From contig JADFCY010000004.1 in the NCBI GenBank assembly GCA_018263335.1, positions 56,516 through 120,515 of the forward strand: DNA of 64,000 nucleotides, given 5' to 3'. Positions 8,994 through 17,276 of the stretch are shown piece after piece. Numbering within the stretch: position 1 is the first letter of the stretch; every line of letters begins with the position of its first letter. Made by a program: the position numbers and the translations under genes. The DNA is from Methanolinea sp. (GTDB taxonomy: Archaea; Halobacteriota; Methanomicrobia; Methanomicrobiales; Methanospirillaceae). The notes below the pieces were generated by a model. That model did no database searches, had not been told where the DNA came from, and saw only the letters and a list, made by a program, of their open reading frames with translations.

Positions 8994-9016
8994 CCTTGTA
9001 ATGTGAGAATACAAGG
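8994..9016. promoter_or_regulatory. Inverted repeat overlapping the predicted transcription start of the PKD gene
   Basis: CCTTGTA and TACAAGG form perfect 7-bp arms around a 9-nt spacer. The repeat lies immediately downstream of the minus-strand TATA box, where transcription should begin. That is the usual place for an archaeal repressor operator; the binding protein is unknown. Confidence 0.45.
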
Positions 9017-9021
9017 TTTCA

Positions 9022-9031
9022 CTATATAAAT
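9022..9031 (-). promoter_or_regulatory. TATA-like box for the PKD gene
   Basis: On the minus strand the sequence reads ATTTATATAG, a near-consensus archaeal box A. Predicted start is near 8998, giving a leader of about 105 nt containing the two inverted repeats. Confidence 0.5.
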
Positions 9032-9161
9032 ATTCCTGCGAGCCCGGCTCCTGATTTTCTTGGTACACAATCGGAATTGAGAGTGAAGCCAATCGATCGG
9101 GTTTTTTTTCTGCCTGTTTGGGGCGAATACCTTAAATATCGAAAGATAAATCTTGACATTG

Positions 9162-9794
9162 ATGGTGGAGATGGATCTGCTGGAGAGTGCCAGGCGGGCC
9201 AAAAACCTGGGAAAGCATGAAGATGCGATAATTGCGTATTCAAAAGCCCTGGAAGCTGCGCCTCATGATACCTCAATCCTCGAGGCGATGGGGGATATTT
9301 ACTACGAGATGGGAAGGCACGAGGAAGCGCTCCATGTCTATGGAGAGGCACTGAAACAGGAACCCCACAACCTGATGGTCCTCTTCAAGAAGGGCTATAC
9401 GCTTCGGAAGATCCATCGCTGTGAAGATGCGATAAAATGCTTCGACATCGCGCTCTCGGTCAATCCCGGGTTTCTGTATGCCCTCAACGACAGGGGTTAC
9501 TGCCTGAATGAACTGGGGCGCTATGCAGAGGCATTGAATTGCTTCGACCGCTCCCTCTCCCTCTCTCCCAGGAATATACGGGTCATCGCGAGCAAGGGAA
9601 TTGCACTCCGCGAGCTTCACAGGCTGGAAGAGTCGCTCGAGTGCTTCAATCGTGCGCTTGAACTGAATGCGGTGAACGCGTTTGTCTACTACCAGAAATC
9701 ACTCACTCTCCGGGAGATGGGAAGGGTGCGTGAGGCGGACGAGTGTCTCAAAAGGATCAATTTCCCCTGGCCAGGGAAGACATCACATACATAA
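9162..9794 (+). CDS. TPR-repeat protein
   Basis: A ~210-aa soluble protein made of about six tetratricopeptide repeats (for example GKHEDAIIAYSKALEAAP, GRHEEALHVYGEALKQEP, GRYAEALNCFDRSLSLSP). TPRs form superhelical scaffolds for protein contacts, so it is probably an adaptor; the partner is unknown. The ORF-track start is a TTG at 9153; ATG 9162 or ATG 9171 is more likely. A TATA-like CTTAAATATC at 9131-9140 puts transcription start near 9160, suggesting a leaderless or nearly leaderless mRNA. It is transcribed divergently from the PKD gene. Confidence 0.8.
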   Translation: MVEMDLLESARRAKNLGKHEDAIIAYSKALEAAPHDTSILEAMGDIYYEMGRHEEALHVYGEALKQEPHNLMVLFKKGYTLRKIHRCEDAIKCFDIALSVNPGFLYALNDRGYCLNELGRYAEALNCFDRSLSLSPRNIRVIASKGIALRELHRLEESLECFNRALELNAVNAFVYYQKSLTLREMGRVREADECLKRINFPWPGKTSHT

Positions 9795-9895
9795 CTGCCG
9801 GAAAAAAAAGAGATAAGAGAGATGGAACATCCGGGGAAGATCCCCCGGCACAGAAATTGTGAAAAGGGAAGTGTGGGGAGGAATACTGAACAGGC

Positions 9896-10477
9896 ATGAA
9901 CCGTATTTTTGCTGTATTCATGGTGGGAGCCTTCTGCATTGCAGCCTGCGGCTGCCTCCAGGAGAGTGGGGCAAGAGACCGAATGCTTGATGAAAAAGAA
10001 GGGCGGATTCCAGGGTATTCCCAGGCATTGCTGGCAGTAAAGACCTTCATGAACAATGCGAGTTACCAGCCCCCGGCACTGGCCGCCACAAAAGAGGGGG
10101 AGTATCTCCGCCTCAGGTCTGAGAACCGCAGCTTCCTGGTGGATCTCTCCAGTAACAGCGTTATCGAGGCGGAATTTGAGGGGGAAGATGCGATGAGAGA
10201 GATACGCGGGACCCTTGCATATGCGAGGGCAAGGGAGGGCATCCGCAAATTCCTGCAGGATCAGGGGTTTGATTATCCCTTCACCCGCTTTATTTCCAGT
10301 GGCGGCTACTATGAGCTTGGCGCTCCCGGTCTCCTCTTCAGGGTTAATGCGACGACAGGGAACGTTGCCACCGCCGAATTCCTCGGGCCTGAGGCAATGG
10401 AGGTGGTGGGACAGATGACCACGTACCATCAGATCACCAGCGAGACGGCACAAATCACGATGCAGGACTCATCCTGA
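9896..10477 (+). CDS. Probable lipoprotein of unknown function
   Basis: A 193-aa protein with a lipoprotein-type signal: a short hydrophobic N-terminus (MNRIFAVFMVGAFCIAACGC) with a lipobox-like cysteine at residue 18 or 20. The mature part contains two segments that read like PepSY-type beta-alpha units (FLVDLSSNSVIEAEFEG and LLFRVNATTGNVATAEFLG), each after an amphipathic helix, so a tandem small-domain structure is likely. GGAGG occurs ~16 nt upstream of the ATG. It is probably anchored outside the membrane; a PepSY relation is my inference from strand pattern. Confidence 0.65.
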   Translation: MNRIFAVFMVGAFCIAACGCLQESGARDRMLDEKEGRIPGYSQALLAVKTFMNNASYQPPALAATKEGEYLRLRSENRSFLVDLSSNSVIEAEFEGEDAMREIRGTLAYARAREGIRKFLQDQGFDYPFTRFISSGGYYELGAPGLLFRVNATTGNVATAEFLGPEAMEVVGQMTTYHQITSETAQITMQDSS

Positions 10478-10511
10478 ACTCCCTCTCTTTTGGGTAGGGA
10501 GCCCTTATTCA

Positions 10512-10519
10512 TTTTTTTT
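10512..10519 (+). terminator. T8 tract after the lipoprotein gene
   Basis: Eight consecutive T residues lie 35 bp after the lipoprotein stop, between convergent genes. This fits an archaeal T-tract terminator for plus-strand transcription. Confidence 0.4.
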
Positions 10520-10567
10520 AATGAAACACGCCGTATCAGGCAATTCGTTTTGTGTATTCTCTCTCTT

Positions 10568-11767
10568 TTACTCTCCATCATGCGATGGATCGGATGAAGC
10601 GCTGCCGATCCGGGGTTGGGAATATTTCATGATAAGCCGAAGAATAGAAGCCCCGCCCTGCGGGCCGGCTGTCAACATGCTCCCGTGCATGACATCGATG
10701 AGGGGAACGCCGAGTTTTGCAGCAATAGGGTGCTCCATCAACCCTCCCAGGACAAGGTCTATCCGGTGTGATTTCAGTGCCTCCTCTATCTCGTCCCACG
10801 CCGGAGAGATCAAGACTGCGCATCCATTGCCTGCCGCATCCTTCACCTCGTTTGCGAAAGGTTCTCCGAAGTCAAGTACGATTACCGAGGGGGAAATCCC
10901 ATGGGATGAGAGGAACCGAGAAAGGGCTATTGCTCTCGTAGGCCCGGAGAAGAGTGCGATCCTTGCCCTGCAATGCATTTTTCGTCCTGCTTTCGGAGGT
11001 TCGTCTATATAAGGGCTCTTTGAAACACCGAGTGCGGAGGCGACATCTTCCAGGAATTCCCGGCTCAATCCGGCACCCACAGGATAGACAGTCCTTATGA
11101 ATGGCGTCCCGAACATCTGCCGGAGGAGGATGGCAGCCTGCATCCCTGCAGTCTCGCAGATTACGATATTGAGCGACGCAGCACCAATACTGCGAATCTG
11201 CTCGTATGTCGCTCCCGCAGGCATCACTACCCTCACAGAAAGACCGAGCAGTGAGAGGAGGCGGCGGATCTCCAGGAGGTCGGGCCCGGCCCTGAGCATC
11301 CCAAGAATGTTGACGGTCCCCGGTTCCATGGGTACTGCAGGGTCCGCGACCTCTGATATGATGGCTTCCAGGGTCTTTGCGTACCCGGCTGTATAATCGC
11401 TGGAAAACCCCCCCGCCTCGAGGCAGATCACCTTTGCACCCGTCCTTGCGATCCTGCAGGCATTCTGGACATCCTCGCCAATGATTCCTGAGGCGCAGCA
11501 GGAGAGGACCACGATCATTTCAGGGCTCTTGCGTGAATCAAGATCCTCTATGGCCTCCTTCAGCCGTTCCTCCGCGCCGAAGACTACGTCGTGTTCATCC
11601 ATGCAGGTGCAATAGACCGGGGAGTGACAGTCGCCGCGAAGCCCCAGGATATAATTGACATGGTATACGCACCCTTTCGGTCCATGGACGAGGATGACCG
11701 TGTCTCTCATGGTTGCCGCAGCTTTGATTGCACCAAAAAGGCTGCAGGTGATGCGGGGTATCTCCAT
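10568..11767 (-). CDS. Orphan nitrogenase component-1-like protein (NifD/NifK superfamily)
   Basis: About 399 aa. Its N-terminal third has the three P-cluster-position cysteines of NifD/NifK relatives: RITCSLFGA (Cys8), VHGPKGC (Cys33) and VVLSCCASGIIGEDV (Cys90/91). HSPVYCTCMDEHDVVFG closely matches HSPIYCTSLSDHDLILG of the subunit encoded at 42968-44116, so the two are paralogs. Unlike the 42-44 kb genes it has no NifH or second-subunit gene beside it. ATG 11767 is chosen; GTG 11791 is 8 codons earlier, and a TATA-like ACTATAACA near 11820 could allow either. It may be a homodimeric or alternative partner of a NifH-like reductase. True nitrogenase is unlikely: no cofactor-region Cys/His pair is evident. 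Confidence 0.8.
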   Translation of the reverse strand: MEIPRITCSLFGAIKAAATMRDTVILVHGPKGCVYHVNYILGLRGDCHSPVYCTCMDEHDVVFGAEERLKEAIEDLDSRKSPEMIVVLSCCASGIIGEDVQNACRIARTGAKVICLEAGGFSSDYTAGYAKTLEAIISEVADPAVPMEPGTVNILGMLRAGPDLLEIRRLLSLLGLSVRVVMPAGATYEQIRSIGAASLNIVICETAGMQAAILLRQMFGTPFIRTVYPVGAGLSREFLEDVASALGVSKSPYIDEPPKAGRKMHCRARIALFSGPTRAIALSRFLSSHGISPSVIVLDFGEPFANEVKDAAGNGCAVLISPAWDEIEEALKSHRIDLVLGGLMEHPIAAKLGVPLIDVMHGSMLTAGPQGGASILRLIMKYSQPRIGSASSDPSHDGE

Positions 11768-11923
11768 GGTGAACCGTGAACTCGACACCACAGAAGGGTA
11801 TGGGAAAGGAGTGGATGTTATAGTTACTTGTTCGAGGGATCGGACCGGCTACCGCCCTTGATGGGAAGGAGCCCTGGACCTCGAGGTTCAGGTGCCGACG
11901 CACATCCCTCACCAGAACACAGG

Positions 11924-12754
11924 TTACCAGATCTTTTTTCCTGGCGACCGGGTAGGTGATACCTTCCTTGCTCTTTCCATCACCTCCATGGCCTCACTGT
12001 CCCGACCAATCCGCGAGAGCGATATCCCCTTGTTGTGAAGTGCCGCGGCATCGTCCGGATCAAGGGAAAGCGCCATGTCGAAGGCGTCAATGGCCTCGGT
12101 GTATCGGAAAAGTCCTGCGAGTGCGACTCCCTTGTTGGTCCAGATAACCCCAAGGCCGGGGTTCTCCCTGAGGCACTCATCATAAGACTCGAGGGCTTTT
12201 TGGAACTCCCCGCAGTCAGCCAGCGCCACTCCTCTGTTGTACCATCCCTTTGGAGAACGAGGATCCACCTCGAGGACCTTCTCGTATGAATGTACCGATT
12301 GCTCCACTTCTCCTTTCAAATAGAGACAGTTGCCTTTGATGTACCAGGCTTCGGCATGGTTTGGATCCTGGAGGAGCACCTTGTCGAGGCAGGCGATGGC
12401 ATCTTCATACCGTCCCAGGTAATAGAACGTGAGACCCCGCACGAACCATGCATTGGAGCAGTGGAGGTCAAGGGAGATGGCCTCATCGCACCTGGAAAGG
12501 GCTTCCCTGAAACGGCCGGTCCTGTTCAGGGTGAAGGCCCATGCGGCGAGTTCATCCGGAGCATGGGGACCCCGCATATCATGTTGAGAGAAGAGGAGGA
12601 GCGCCTCGCGGTATCTTCCCACGCTGGAGAGCATTGCAGCCCGTACGCAGAGAGGAAACACGGTTTCACTTGACATACCTTGCACACCTGTGATGATGAG
12701 GAGATTATGCAAGGCGCTCATCAGTTTTTCTGTCAAACCCCCCCGGATCTGCAT
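11924..12754 (-). CDS. TPR-repeat protein
   Basis: Seven or so tetratricopeptide repeats fill the protein (GRYREALLLFSQHD, GRFREALSRCDEAISLDL, GRYEDAIACLDKVLLQDP, GEVEQSVHSYEKVLEVDP and others), making it a scaffold or adaptor. The ORF track extends to 12997, but the first ~80 residues are Pro/Cys-rich and not protein-like. ATG 12754 is chosen; ATGs at 12721 and 12676 are alternatives, the last lying just before the first repeat. A minus-strand TTTTTAAAAAA near 12830 would place transcription start near 12803. The repeats differ from those of the TPR gene at 9.2 kb, so it is not a recent duplicate. Confidence 0.75.
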   Translation of the reverse strand: MQIRGGLTEKLMSALHNLLIITGVQGMSSETVFPLCVRAAMLSSVGRYREALLLFSQHDMRGPHAPDELAAWAFTLNRTGRFREALSRCDEAISLDLHCSNAWFVRGLTFYYLGRYEDAIACLDKVLLQDPNHAEAWYIKGNCLYLKGEVEQSVHSYEKVLEVDPRSPKGWYNRGVALADCGEFQKALESYDECLRENPGLGVIWTNKGVALAGLFRYTEAIDAFDMALSLDPDDAAALHNKGISLSRIGRDSEAMEVMERARKVSPTRSPGKKIW

Positions 12755-13361
12755 GTGAGGAGGAAGTGGTGAATCTCTTCGTGTCAGGCATTTGAGACCG
12801 GCGGTGATAATATCAACCACCGTCACTTTTTTAAAAACCTCCACGAACGGAGGGGCCAGATATCTTCCATGCTGCCGATTGTCAGACCAGGAGGGCCGGG
12901 GGCACGGGAGGAGAAACCCCGGGCAGCCTATCGGGGACAGCGGCACTGCAGCGCATGCGAGGGGATGGGAGGGAAAAGGTCCCCACAAAATACACATGGT
13001 TCATAGTTCCCACCCATACCAGATAGCAAAAGAGCTATTATTTATTCTGCCACTCTCAGCGAGAAGGTAAAGGAACCAGGTGTCGCATGACGCCCATAAC
13101 CCTTGCCGGATCTCCCCAAGGTCGGATTCGCTCACTCCCACATATCCGTTATCATGTCCGCCTGCGCACTCCTGGTGGATTGGATGAATGGATCGGTTGA
13201 CCCACTCCCTGCTCAATTCGCCCTTCCCGGCTCGAAAACCGAATCAGGCATGTAACCATCATGATGGCAGTTACGCACCATTATGTTCCAGGATGACCAT
13301 ATAGTCTCTACACGGCCCGTATACGCTGAAATGCCGGGCATGATATGGGAGAAAGGGCCTG
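12755..13361. other. Divergent intergenic region between TPR and moeB genes
   Basis: About 600 bp with no supported gene. The ORF at 13001..13216 - (71 aa) has no start signal or recognised motif and is not called. The region holds a T/A-rich TATA candidate for the TPR gene near 12830 and, near its right end, a palindrome and TATA box for moeB. Confidence 0.5.
13252..13274. promoter_or_regulatory. Palindrome upstream of moeB promoter
   Basis: CCATCATGATGG (13256-13267) is a perfect 12-bp palindrome flanked by GTAA and TTAC, the right flank offset by 3 nt. A TATA-like CATATAG follows at 13298-13304, so the site lies about 30 bp upstream of the box. Position suits an activator or a repressor of the molybdopterin operon; the regulator is unknown. 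Confidence 0.4.
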
Positions 13362-14096
13362 ATGCTTTCTGAAAGGGAGCGCGAAAGGTATTCGCGCCAG
13401 TTGCCCCTGATCGGGGAGGAAGGGCAGGAACGCCTTCGCGGTGCATCAGTATGTGTTGCCGGTGCAGGCGGACTCGGCTCACCTTCCTTGCTGTACCTTG
13501 CAGCGGCAGGGGTGGGACACCTGCGGCTTGTTGATCCGGACCGCGTGGAGAGGAGTAACCTGAACCGCCAGATCCTCCATGCGGAACCGGATATCTCCAG
13601 GTTCAAAGTGGAATCTGCGGCAGATAAGATCCGTGCACTCAACCCGGATATCATGATCGAGGCACTGCCCGTGGCGGTGAATGCCGGAAATGCACAAGCC
13701 CTTGCAGGCGGTATGGACCTGCTTCTTGATGCGCTTGACAATTACGAGGCAAGGTATCACCTGAATCGTGCCGCACTCGACCAGGGGATTCCCCTCGTAC
13801 ATGCCGCAGTAAACGGGTTTTTCGGCCAGATGACTACTGTAGTTCCGGGGGAGACCGCTTGCCTCCAGTGTGCGTTCCCATACCCTCCTGAAAGGGTGGA
13901 TACCTCGGTCATCGGGGTCACTGCGGGAGTCATCGGCCTCCTGCAGGCCCTTGAGGCGATCAAGATACTCATCTGCGAGGGCGAGGTGGCAAAAAACGTC
14001 CTTGTGGTCTGGGACGGAAGGTGCGGGAGGCTCGATCAGATACCGCTCGTGAGGGATCCGGCGTGCCCGGTGTGCGGGAGGGGTGATTGCGCATGA
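13362..14096 (+). CDS. moeB: MoeB/ThiF-family E1-like adenylyltransferase
   Basis: A 244-aa enzyme that activates the C-terminal glycine of a MoaD-type sulfur carrier by adenylation. Visible are the nucleotide-binding GAGGLG (residues 34-39), the SNLNRQ motif supplying the catalytic arginine, and two zinc-binding CxxC pairs (Cys167/170 and Cys235/238). It lacks the C-terminal rhodanese domain of MOCS3-type proteins. The first gene of moeB-moaD-moaE; its stop overlaps the moaD start (ATGA). A TATA box ~60 bp upstream and a palindrome beyond it suggest regulated transcription of the operon. HesA/ThiF naming is equally possible, but the neighbours favour molybdopterin synthesis. Confidence 0.88.
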   Translation: MLSERERERYSRQLPLIGEEGQERLRGASVCVAGAGGLGSPSLLYLAAAGVGHLRLVDPDRVERSNLNRQILHAEPDISRFKVESAADKIRALNPDIMIEALPVAVNAGNAQALAGGMDLLLDALDNYEARYHLNRAALDQGIPLVHAAVNGFFGQMTTVVPGETACLQCAFPYPPERVDTSVIGVTAGVIGLLQALEAIKILICEGEVAKNVLVVWDGRCGRLDQIPLVRDPACPVCGRGDCA

Positions 14097-14380
14097 CGAT
14101 GATTTGTGTCAGAGTGAGGGCGTTTGCCCGTTACAGGGAGTTGTTCGGTGAGCGTGTCGAGGTTACAGTACCTGCCCCGGCGACAGTCAGGGATGTGGTG
14201 ATGGCGGTGGGACAGTCAAATCCCATCGGCATGGGCGAACTTGTGGACAGCAGTGGGAGGGTGAAACCTTCGGTCATCATCCTTGTGAACCGGGAGAGGG
14301 TGACGGGGTCGCACAGGGAGGATCACCCTGTCGCGGGCGGTGACGAGGTGGCAATATACCCTCCCGTCGCTGGCGGGTGA
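14093..14380 (+). CDS. moaD: MoaD/ThiS-family sulfur carrier protein
   Basis: A ~95-aa beta-grasp protein ending in PPVAGG, the Gly-Gly tail that is adenylated and thiocarboxylated. MICVRVRAFARYRELFG at the start and the VAIYPPVAGG end are typical of MoaD (small subunit of molybdopterin synthase). ATG 14093 overlaps the moeB stop; the track's TTG at 14087 is less likely. Flanked by its activating enzyme and by MoaE, so the molybdopterin role is more likely than a SAMP ubiquitin-like modifier, though archaeal MoaDs can do both. Confidence 0.87.
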   Translation: MTMICVRVRAFARYRELFGERVEVTVPAPATVRDVVMAVGQSNPIGMGELVDSSGRVKPSVIILVNRERVTGSHREDHPVAGGDEVAIYPPVAGG

Positions 14381-14384
14381 CAGA

Positions 14385-14798
14385 ATGGTTCCAGGGACGA
14401 TCAGGATAACAAGGGAGGATATTGATCCGGGGAAAATCCTGCAAGAGGCACAGAGCAGCACAATCGGGGCTCTTGTGAGCTTTCTCGGGGTGGTGAGGGA
14501 TGACGGGATCGAACGGATGGATCTCGAGGCATACGAAGAAGTCGCAGAGGAGGAACTTGCCCGGATCCGTGAGCAAGCCATTGCCCGGTTCGCAGTCTCT
14601 CATGTTGATATCATCCACAGGGTAGGAATGCTCTCGGTCGGCGACCATATCGTGATGATCGTCGTGGGTGCATCTCACCGGAAGGCGGCATTCCAGGGAT
14701 GTGAATTCATCATTGACAGGATTAAGGAATCCGTCCCCATCTGGAAGAAGGAATACACCACCGATGGTTCGCGGTGGGTTGCCGGCGAACACGGGTGA
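14385..14798 (+). CDS. moaE: Molybdopterin synthase large subunit (MoaE)
   Basis: A 137-aa protein from ATG 14385, 5 bp after moaD; the track's earlier start lies inside moaD. It has the family's GALVSFLGVVRDD strand, YEEVAEEELARI helix, HRVG and ASHRKAAFQGCEFIID segment, and the lysine-rich active-site loop VPIWKKE followed by TTDGSRWV. With MoaD it inserts two sulfurs into cyclic pyranopterin monophosphate. In a methanogen the cofactor serves molybdenum or tungsten formylmethanofuran dehydrogenase and formate dehydrogenase (established for the order, not shown here). Confidence 0.92.
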   Translation: MVPGTIRITREDIDPGKILQEAQSSTIGALVSFLGVVRDDGIERMDLEAYEEVAEEELARIREQAIARFAVSHVDIIHRVGMLSVGDHIVMIVVGASHRKAAFQGCEFIIDRIKESVPIWKKEYTTDGSRWVAGEHG

Positions 14799-14836
14799 AC
14801 ACAGTGAGAAAAAGGGATACTGTCACTCGGCGCATC

Positions 14837-14845
14837 TTTTTTTTT
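14837..14845 (+). terminator. T9 tract after moaE
   Basis: Nine consecutive T residues lie 38 bp after the moaE stop, between convergent genes. It is a good archaeal T-tract terminator for the molybdopterin operon. Confidence 0.45.
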
Positions 14846-14927
14846 AAACCGTTCCTTTATCCCACGTGTGGCGTCCGATTCACGAATGGGCGTGAACCGG
14901 GAGACTTGGTTTTCGGGAAAAAATGGG

Positions 14928-16229
14928 TTACCTCTTGTGCCATCTTCTGAGGGGAAAGATGATCCCCGCACCGATGAGCGCAAGGACCGCGGCAAAGGGG
15001 GGGAATGGGATCCCAGGCATATCGCGGTTCAGCGCCACCTGGATCTGCGCAGTCTGCCCGGGACTGAGGTTGAAGGTATTCCGGTAGTCCTGGTATCCGG
15101 AAAGCCGTATCACTATCTCATGGGTTCCCGCAGGTATTGAGGGGATGGTCAGGGGTGTGATGCCAATGCACAGGTTATCGAGGAAGATATTTGCTCCCGA
15201 AGGCTCTGAGGAGATCTGGACCACGCCTGACCCTGCGGGGGCCTGGAGCGGGACAAGGCTCGCCCGTACACTTGCAGTCTTTCCGGCCTGCACCAGTACG
15301 CGGGTGGTATAATCCTGGTAGTTCTCGAGCCTGAGGGTCAAAACATGCTCCCCCGGGGGTATGCCTGTCAGGTCAAGAGGGTTTCCCCCCTGGGTGACTC
15401 CCTGGTAAACCCCGTCGACATACACCGATGCACCGGAGGGCATGGATTCGATATGGATGAATCCCGTGTTCATCTCTGTCTGGACCTGCAGGGGAATATC
15501 AAGGATCGTCACCTGGCCTGGACGTACTGTCACGAGACCCGACCAGTCCTGGTATCCCACGAGCTTAAGGAGCGCAAAATGGGAGCCTGCTGCAAGGTTT
15601 CCCACGGTTGTTGCGGTCGATCCCCGGTATATACCGTCGACGTAGACATCGGCTCCTCCGGGGGCGCTCTTGACCTGCATGGTCCCAACGTCAGAGAGCG
15701 GCTTGAGTACCGCTTCAACTGTGGTGGTCCCGCCTGCAGGCACATCGGTGATCGTGACATACGGCTCGTATCCCGAGAGAAAAGCCTGCACCAGGTGGCT
15801 GCCGGCACGAATGTCCTGGTACGTCCATGGTGCCTGCTGCCCTTTCCCGCCGTCAACGGTGATCAGTGCTCCGGTAGGCACGGAGGAGATCACGAGGGTT
15901 CCGAATGACTGGCTTGGTTCAAGGTCTGCATATATCCTGATGGTCTCACCTGGCTGAGGGGTGGCCGTGTACTGTGTGGTATGGGGATAATACCCGCTCG
16001 CGGCGATTGTGATGGTATAAGGAGGACTTGAGGTTGCCATAACAGGATAAGTGACGGGAGTAACACCAATGAAGCGCCCGTCGAAGATGACCTGTGCTCC
16101 TGACGGATATGATTCTACAAGGAAAAACCCGGACCCGCTGGCAACGGGCATAGATCCCTGGGCGGGAAGAATCCCTGCAAGGATGAAGATGAAAAAGAAG
16201 AATATGAGCACTCGTGTGTTCATTTTCAT
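14928..16229 (-). CDS. Surface protein with five PEGA domains
   Basis: A 433-aa protein with signal peptide (FFFFIFILAGILPAQGS) followed by five PEGA repeats of ~70 aa, each with S-x-P-x-GA-x-V/I-x-(V/L)D motifs (YPSGAQVIFDG, VPTGALITVDG, APGGADVYVDG, MPSGASVYVDG, EPSGANIFLDN). The end is a PG-IPF segment, a hydrophobic stretch and RRWHKR, which is either a membrane anchor or a variant archaeosortase-type sorting signal. AGAGAGGTG lies about 7 nt before the ATG at 16229. Likely an S-layer-associated structural or adhesion protein. It converges on moaE. Confidence 0.88.
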   Translation of the reverse strand: MKMNTRVLIFFFFIFILAGILPAQGSMPVASGSGFFLVESYPSGAQVIFDGRFIGVTPVTYPVMATSSPPYTITIAASGYYPHTTQYTATPQPGETIRIYADLEPSQSFGTLVISSVPTGALITVDGGKGQQAPWTYQDIRAGSHLVQAFLSGYEPYVTITDVPAGGTTTVEAVLKPLSDVGTMQVKSAPGGADVYVDGIYRGSTATTVGNLAAGSHFALLKLVGYQDWSGLVTVRPGQVTILDIPLQVQTEMNTGFIHIESMPSGASVYVDGVYQGVTQGGNPLDLTGIPPGEHVLTLRLENYQDYTTRVLVQAGKTASVRASLVPLQAPAGSGVVQISSEPSGANIFLDNLCIGITPLTIPSIPAGTHEIVIRLSGYQDYRNTFNLSPGQTAQIQVALNRDMPGIPFPPFAAVLALIGAGIIFPLRRWHKR

Positions 16230-16454
16230 ATATGCACACCTCTCTCTCTTCTTCTACAAATATCCATTGTGTCTATCCAGGGAGTAAGTGTACTTGCTGG
16301 ACGGTTCTATGGACGCCAACTTAAAAAGACCACACTGGCGCATTCACCCTCCCCATCCCTTTCATCCTGAAAGGGCGGGGCATTTCGCACTCGTCCTTTC
16401 TGTGAGCCTGGAAATCAACGGGTGTGGAGAGAGAGGCTTTAAGGGTTCTCGGGG

Positions 16455-16463
16455 TTTATATAC
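16455..16463 (+). promoter_or_regulatory. TATA-like box upstream of the PsiE gene
   Basis: TTTATATAC preceded by GGGG reads as a strong archaeal box A. Transcription would start near 16487, giving a ~110-nt leader before the PsiE-family gene. The ORF 16288..16563 spans the box and is not considered real. The rest of 16230-16599 shows no other feature. Confidence 0.45.
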
Positions 16464-16599
16464 GAGTGCATACCTCGCAACGGCGCTCCCTGGCCAGAAA
16501 AACCAGGTGGTCCGGGGAATACGCTTCACGCTTGAGGGGAATGCGGGACTCGTCTCCGGATGACCGGACTCCGGGGTCTCATGGGAGGCATGGACTGCT

Positions 16600-17016
16600 A
16601 TGCTTGATCGCCTGAATAAATTTGAAAAGTATATCTATTACATCCTCATCATCCTCCTCGCATTTATTATTCTCGTATCGGTCATCGAACTCGTCCTCCT
16701 CATCGCTGCGGGCATCCTGTATGATCATTCCTTCCGGCTTGATCATCATGAGATCCTGAACGTGTTCGGTTTCTTCCTCCTGGTGCTGATCGGGATAGAA
16801 CTTCTTGACACAATTAAGGCGTACATCAAGAAGCAGGAGATACATGTTGAGATAATCGTCCTCCTCGCAGTCATCGCCGTCGCAAGAAAGATCATCCTCC
16901 TTGACCCCTACGCTGACATGCCCCTCTCAGACATGACATTGTGGGGCCTCGGGTTCATTGCACTCTGCCTCGCAGGGGCATATTATCTCATCAAGAAAGC
17001 GGGAATCTCCACCTGA
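16600..17016 (+). CDS. PsiE-family four-helix membrane protein
   Basis: A 138-aa protein with four predicted membrane helices (YIYYILIILLAFIILVSVIEL; NVFGFFLLVLIGIELL; VEIIVLLAVIAVARKIILL; LWGLGFIALCLAGAYYLI). The cytosolic loop and third helix, LLDTIKAYIKKQEIHVE then AVARKIILLD, match the phosphate-starvation-inducible PsiE family (PF06146) as I know it. Its biochemical function is unknown even in bacteria. GGGAGG lies 11 nt before ATG 16600. No phosphate-related genes are nearby. Confidence 0.75.
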   Translation: MLDRLNKFEKYIYYILIILLAFIILVSVIELVLLIAAGILYDHSFRLDHHEILNVFGFFLLVLIGIELLDTIKAYIKKQEIHVEIIVLLAVIAVARKIILLDPYADMPLSDMTLWGLGFIALCLAGAYYLIKKAGIST

Positions 17017-17276
17017 GGGCTCATACCCCCCGAGTGAATAAAATTTTTCTCTCCTCCGCGTCTCTCTCAGAGAATTGCTCTCACTTCAGATACGCACGGT
17101 GATCGTCGCTGCGCTGATTTCTCCCCCACTCTTCCACCGGTCCAAAGAGCATCTGAACCGATGGCGAGTGACGCTGCATCGCTTCCCATTGGGGAGAGGA
17201 AAGGTGTGCCCCGGACATGGCACTTCCCGGATATCACGTGGTTTTTATTTGCATCGAGACATAAACTCTCATAATT

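Noticed and set aside
9689-10453. 254-aa ORF on the minus strand
   Set aside because: Antisense to the lipoprotein gene; Cys/Pro/His-rich composition with no domain, and no start signal.
13001-13216. 71-aa minus-strand ORF in the TPR-moeB gap
   Set aside because: No ribosome-binding site and no motif; could be real but cannot be supported.
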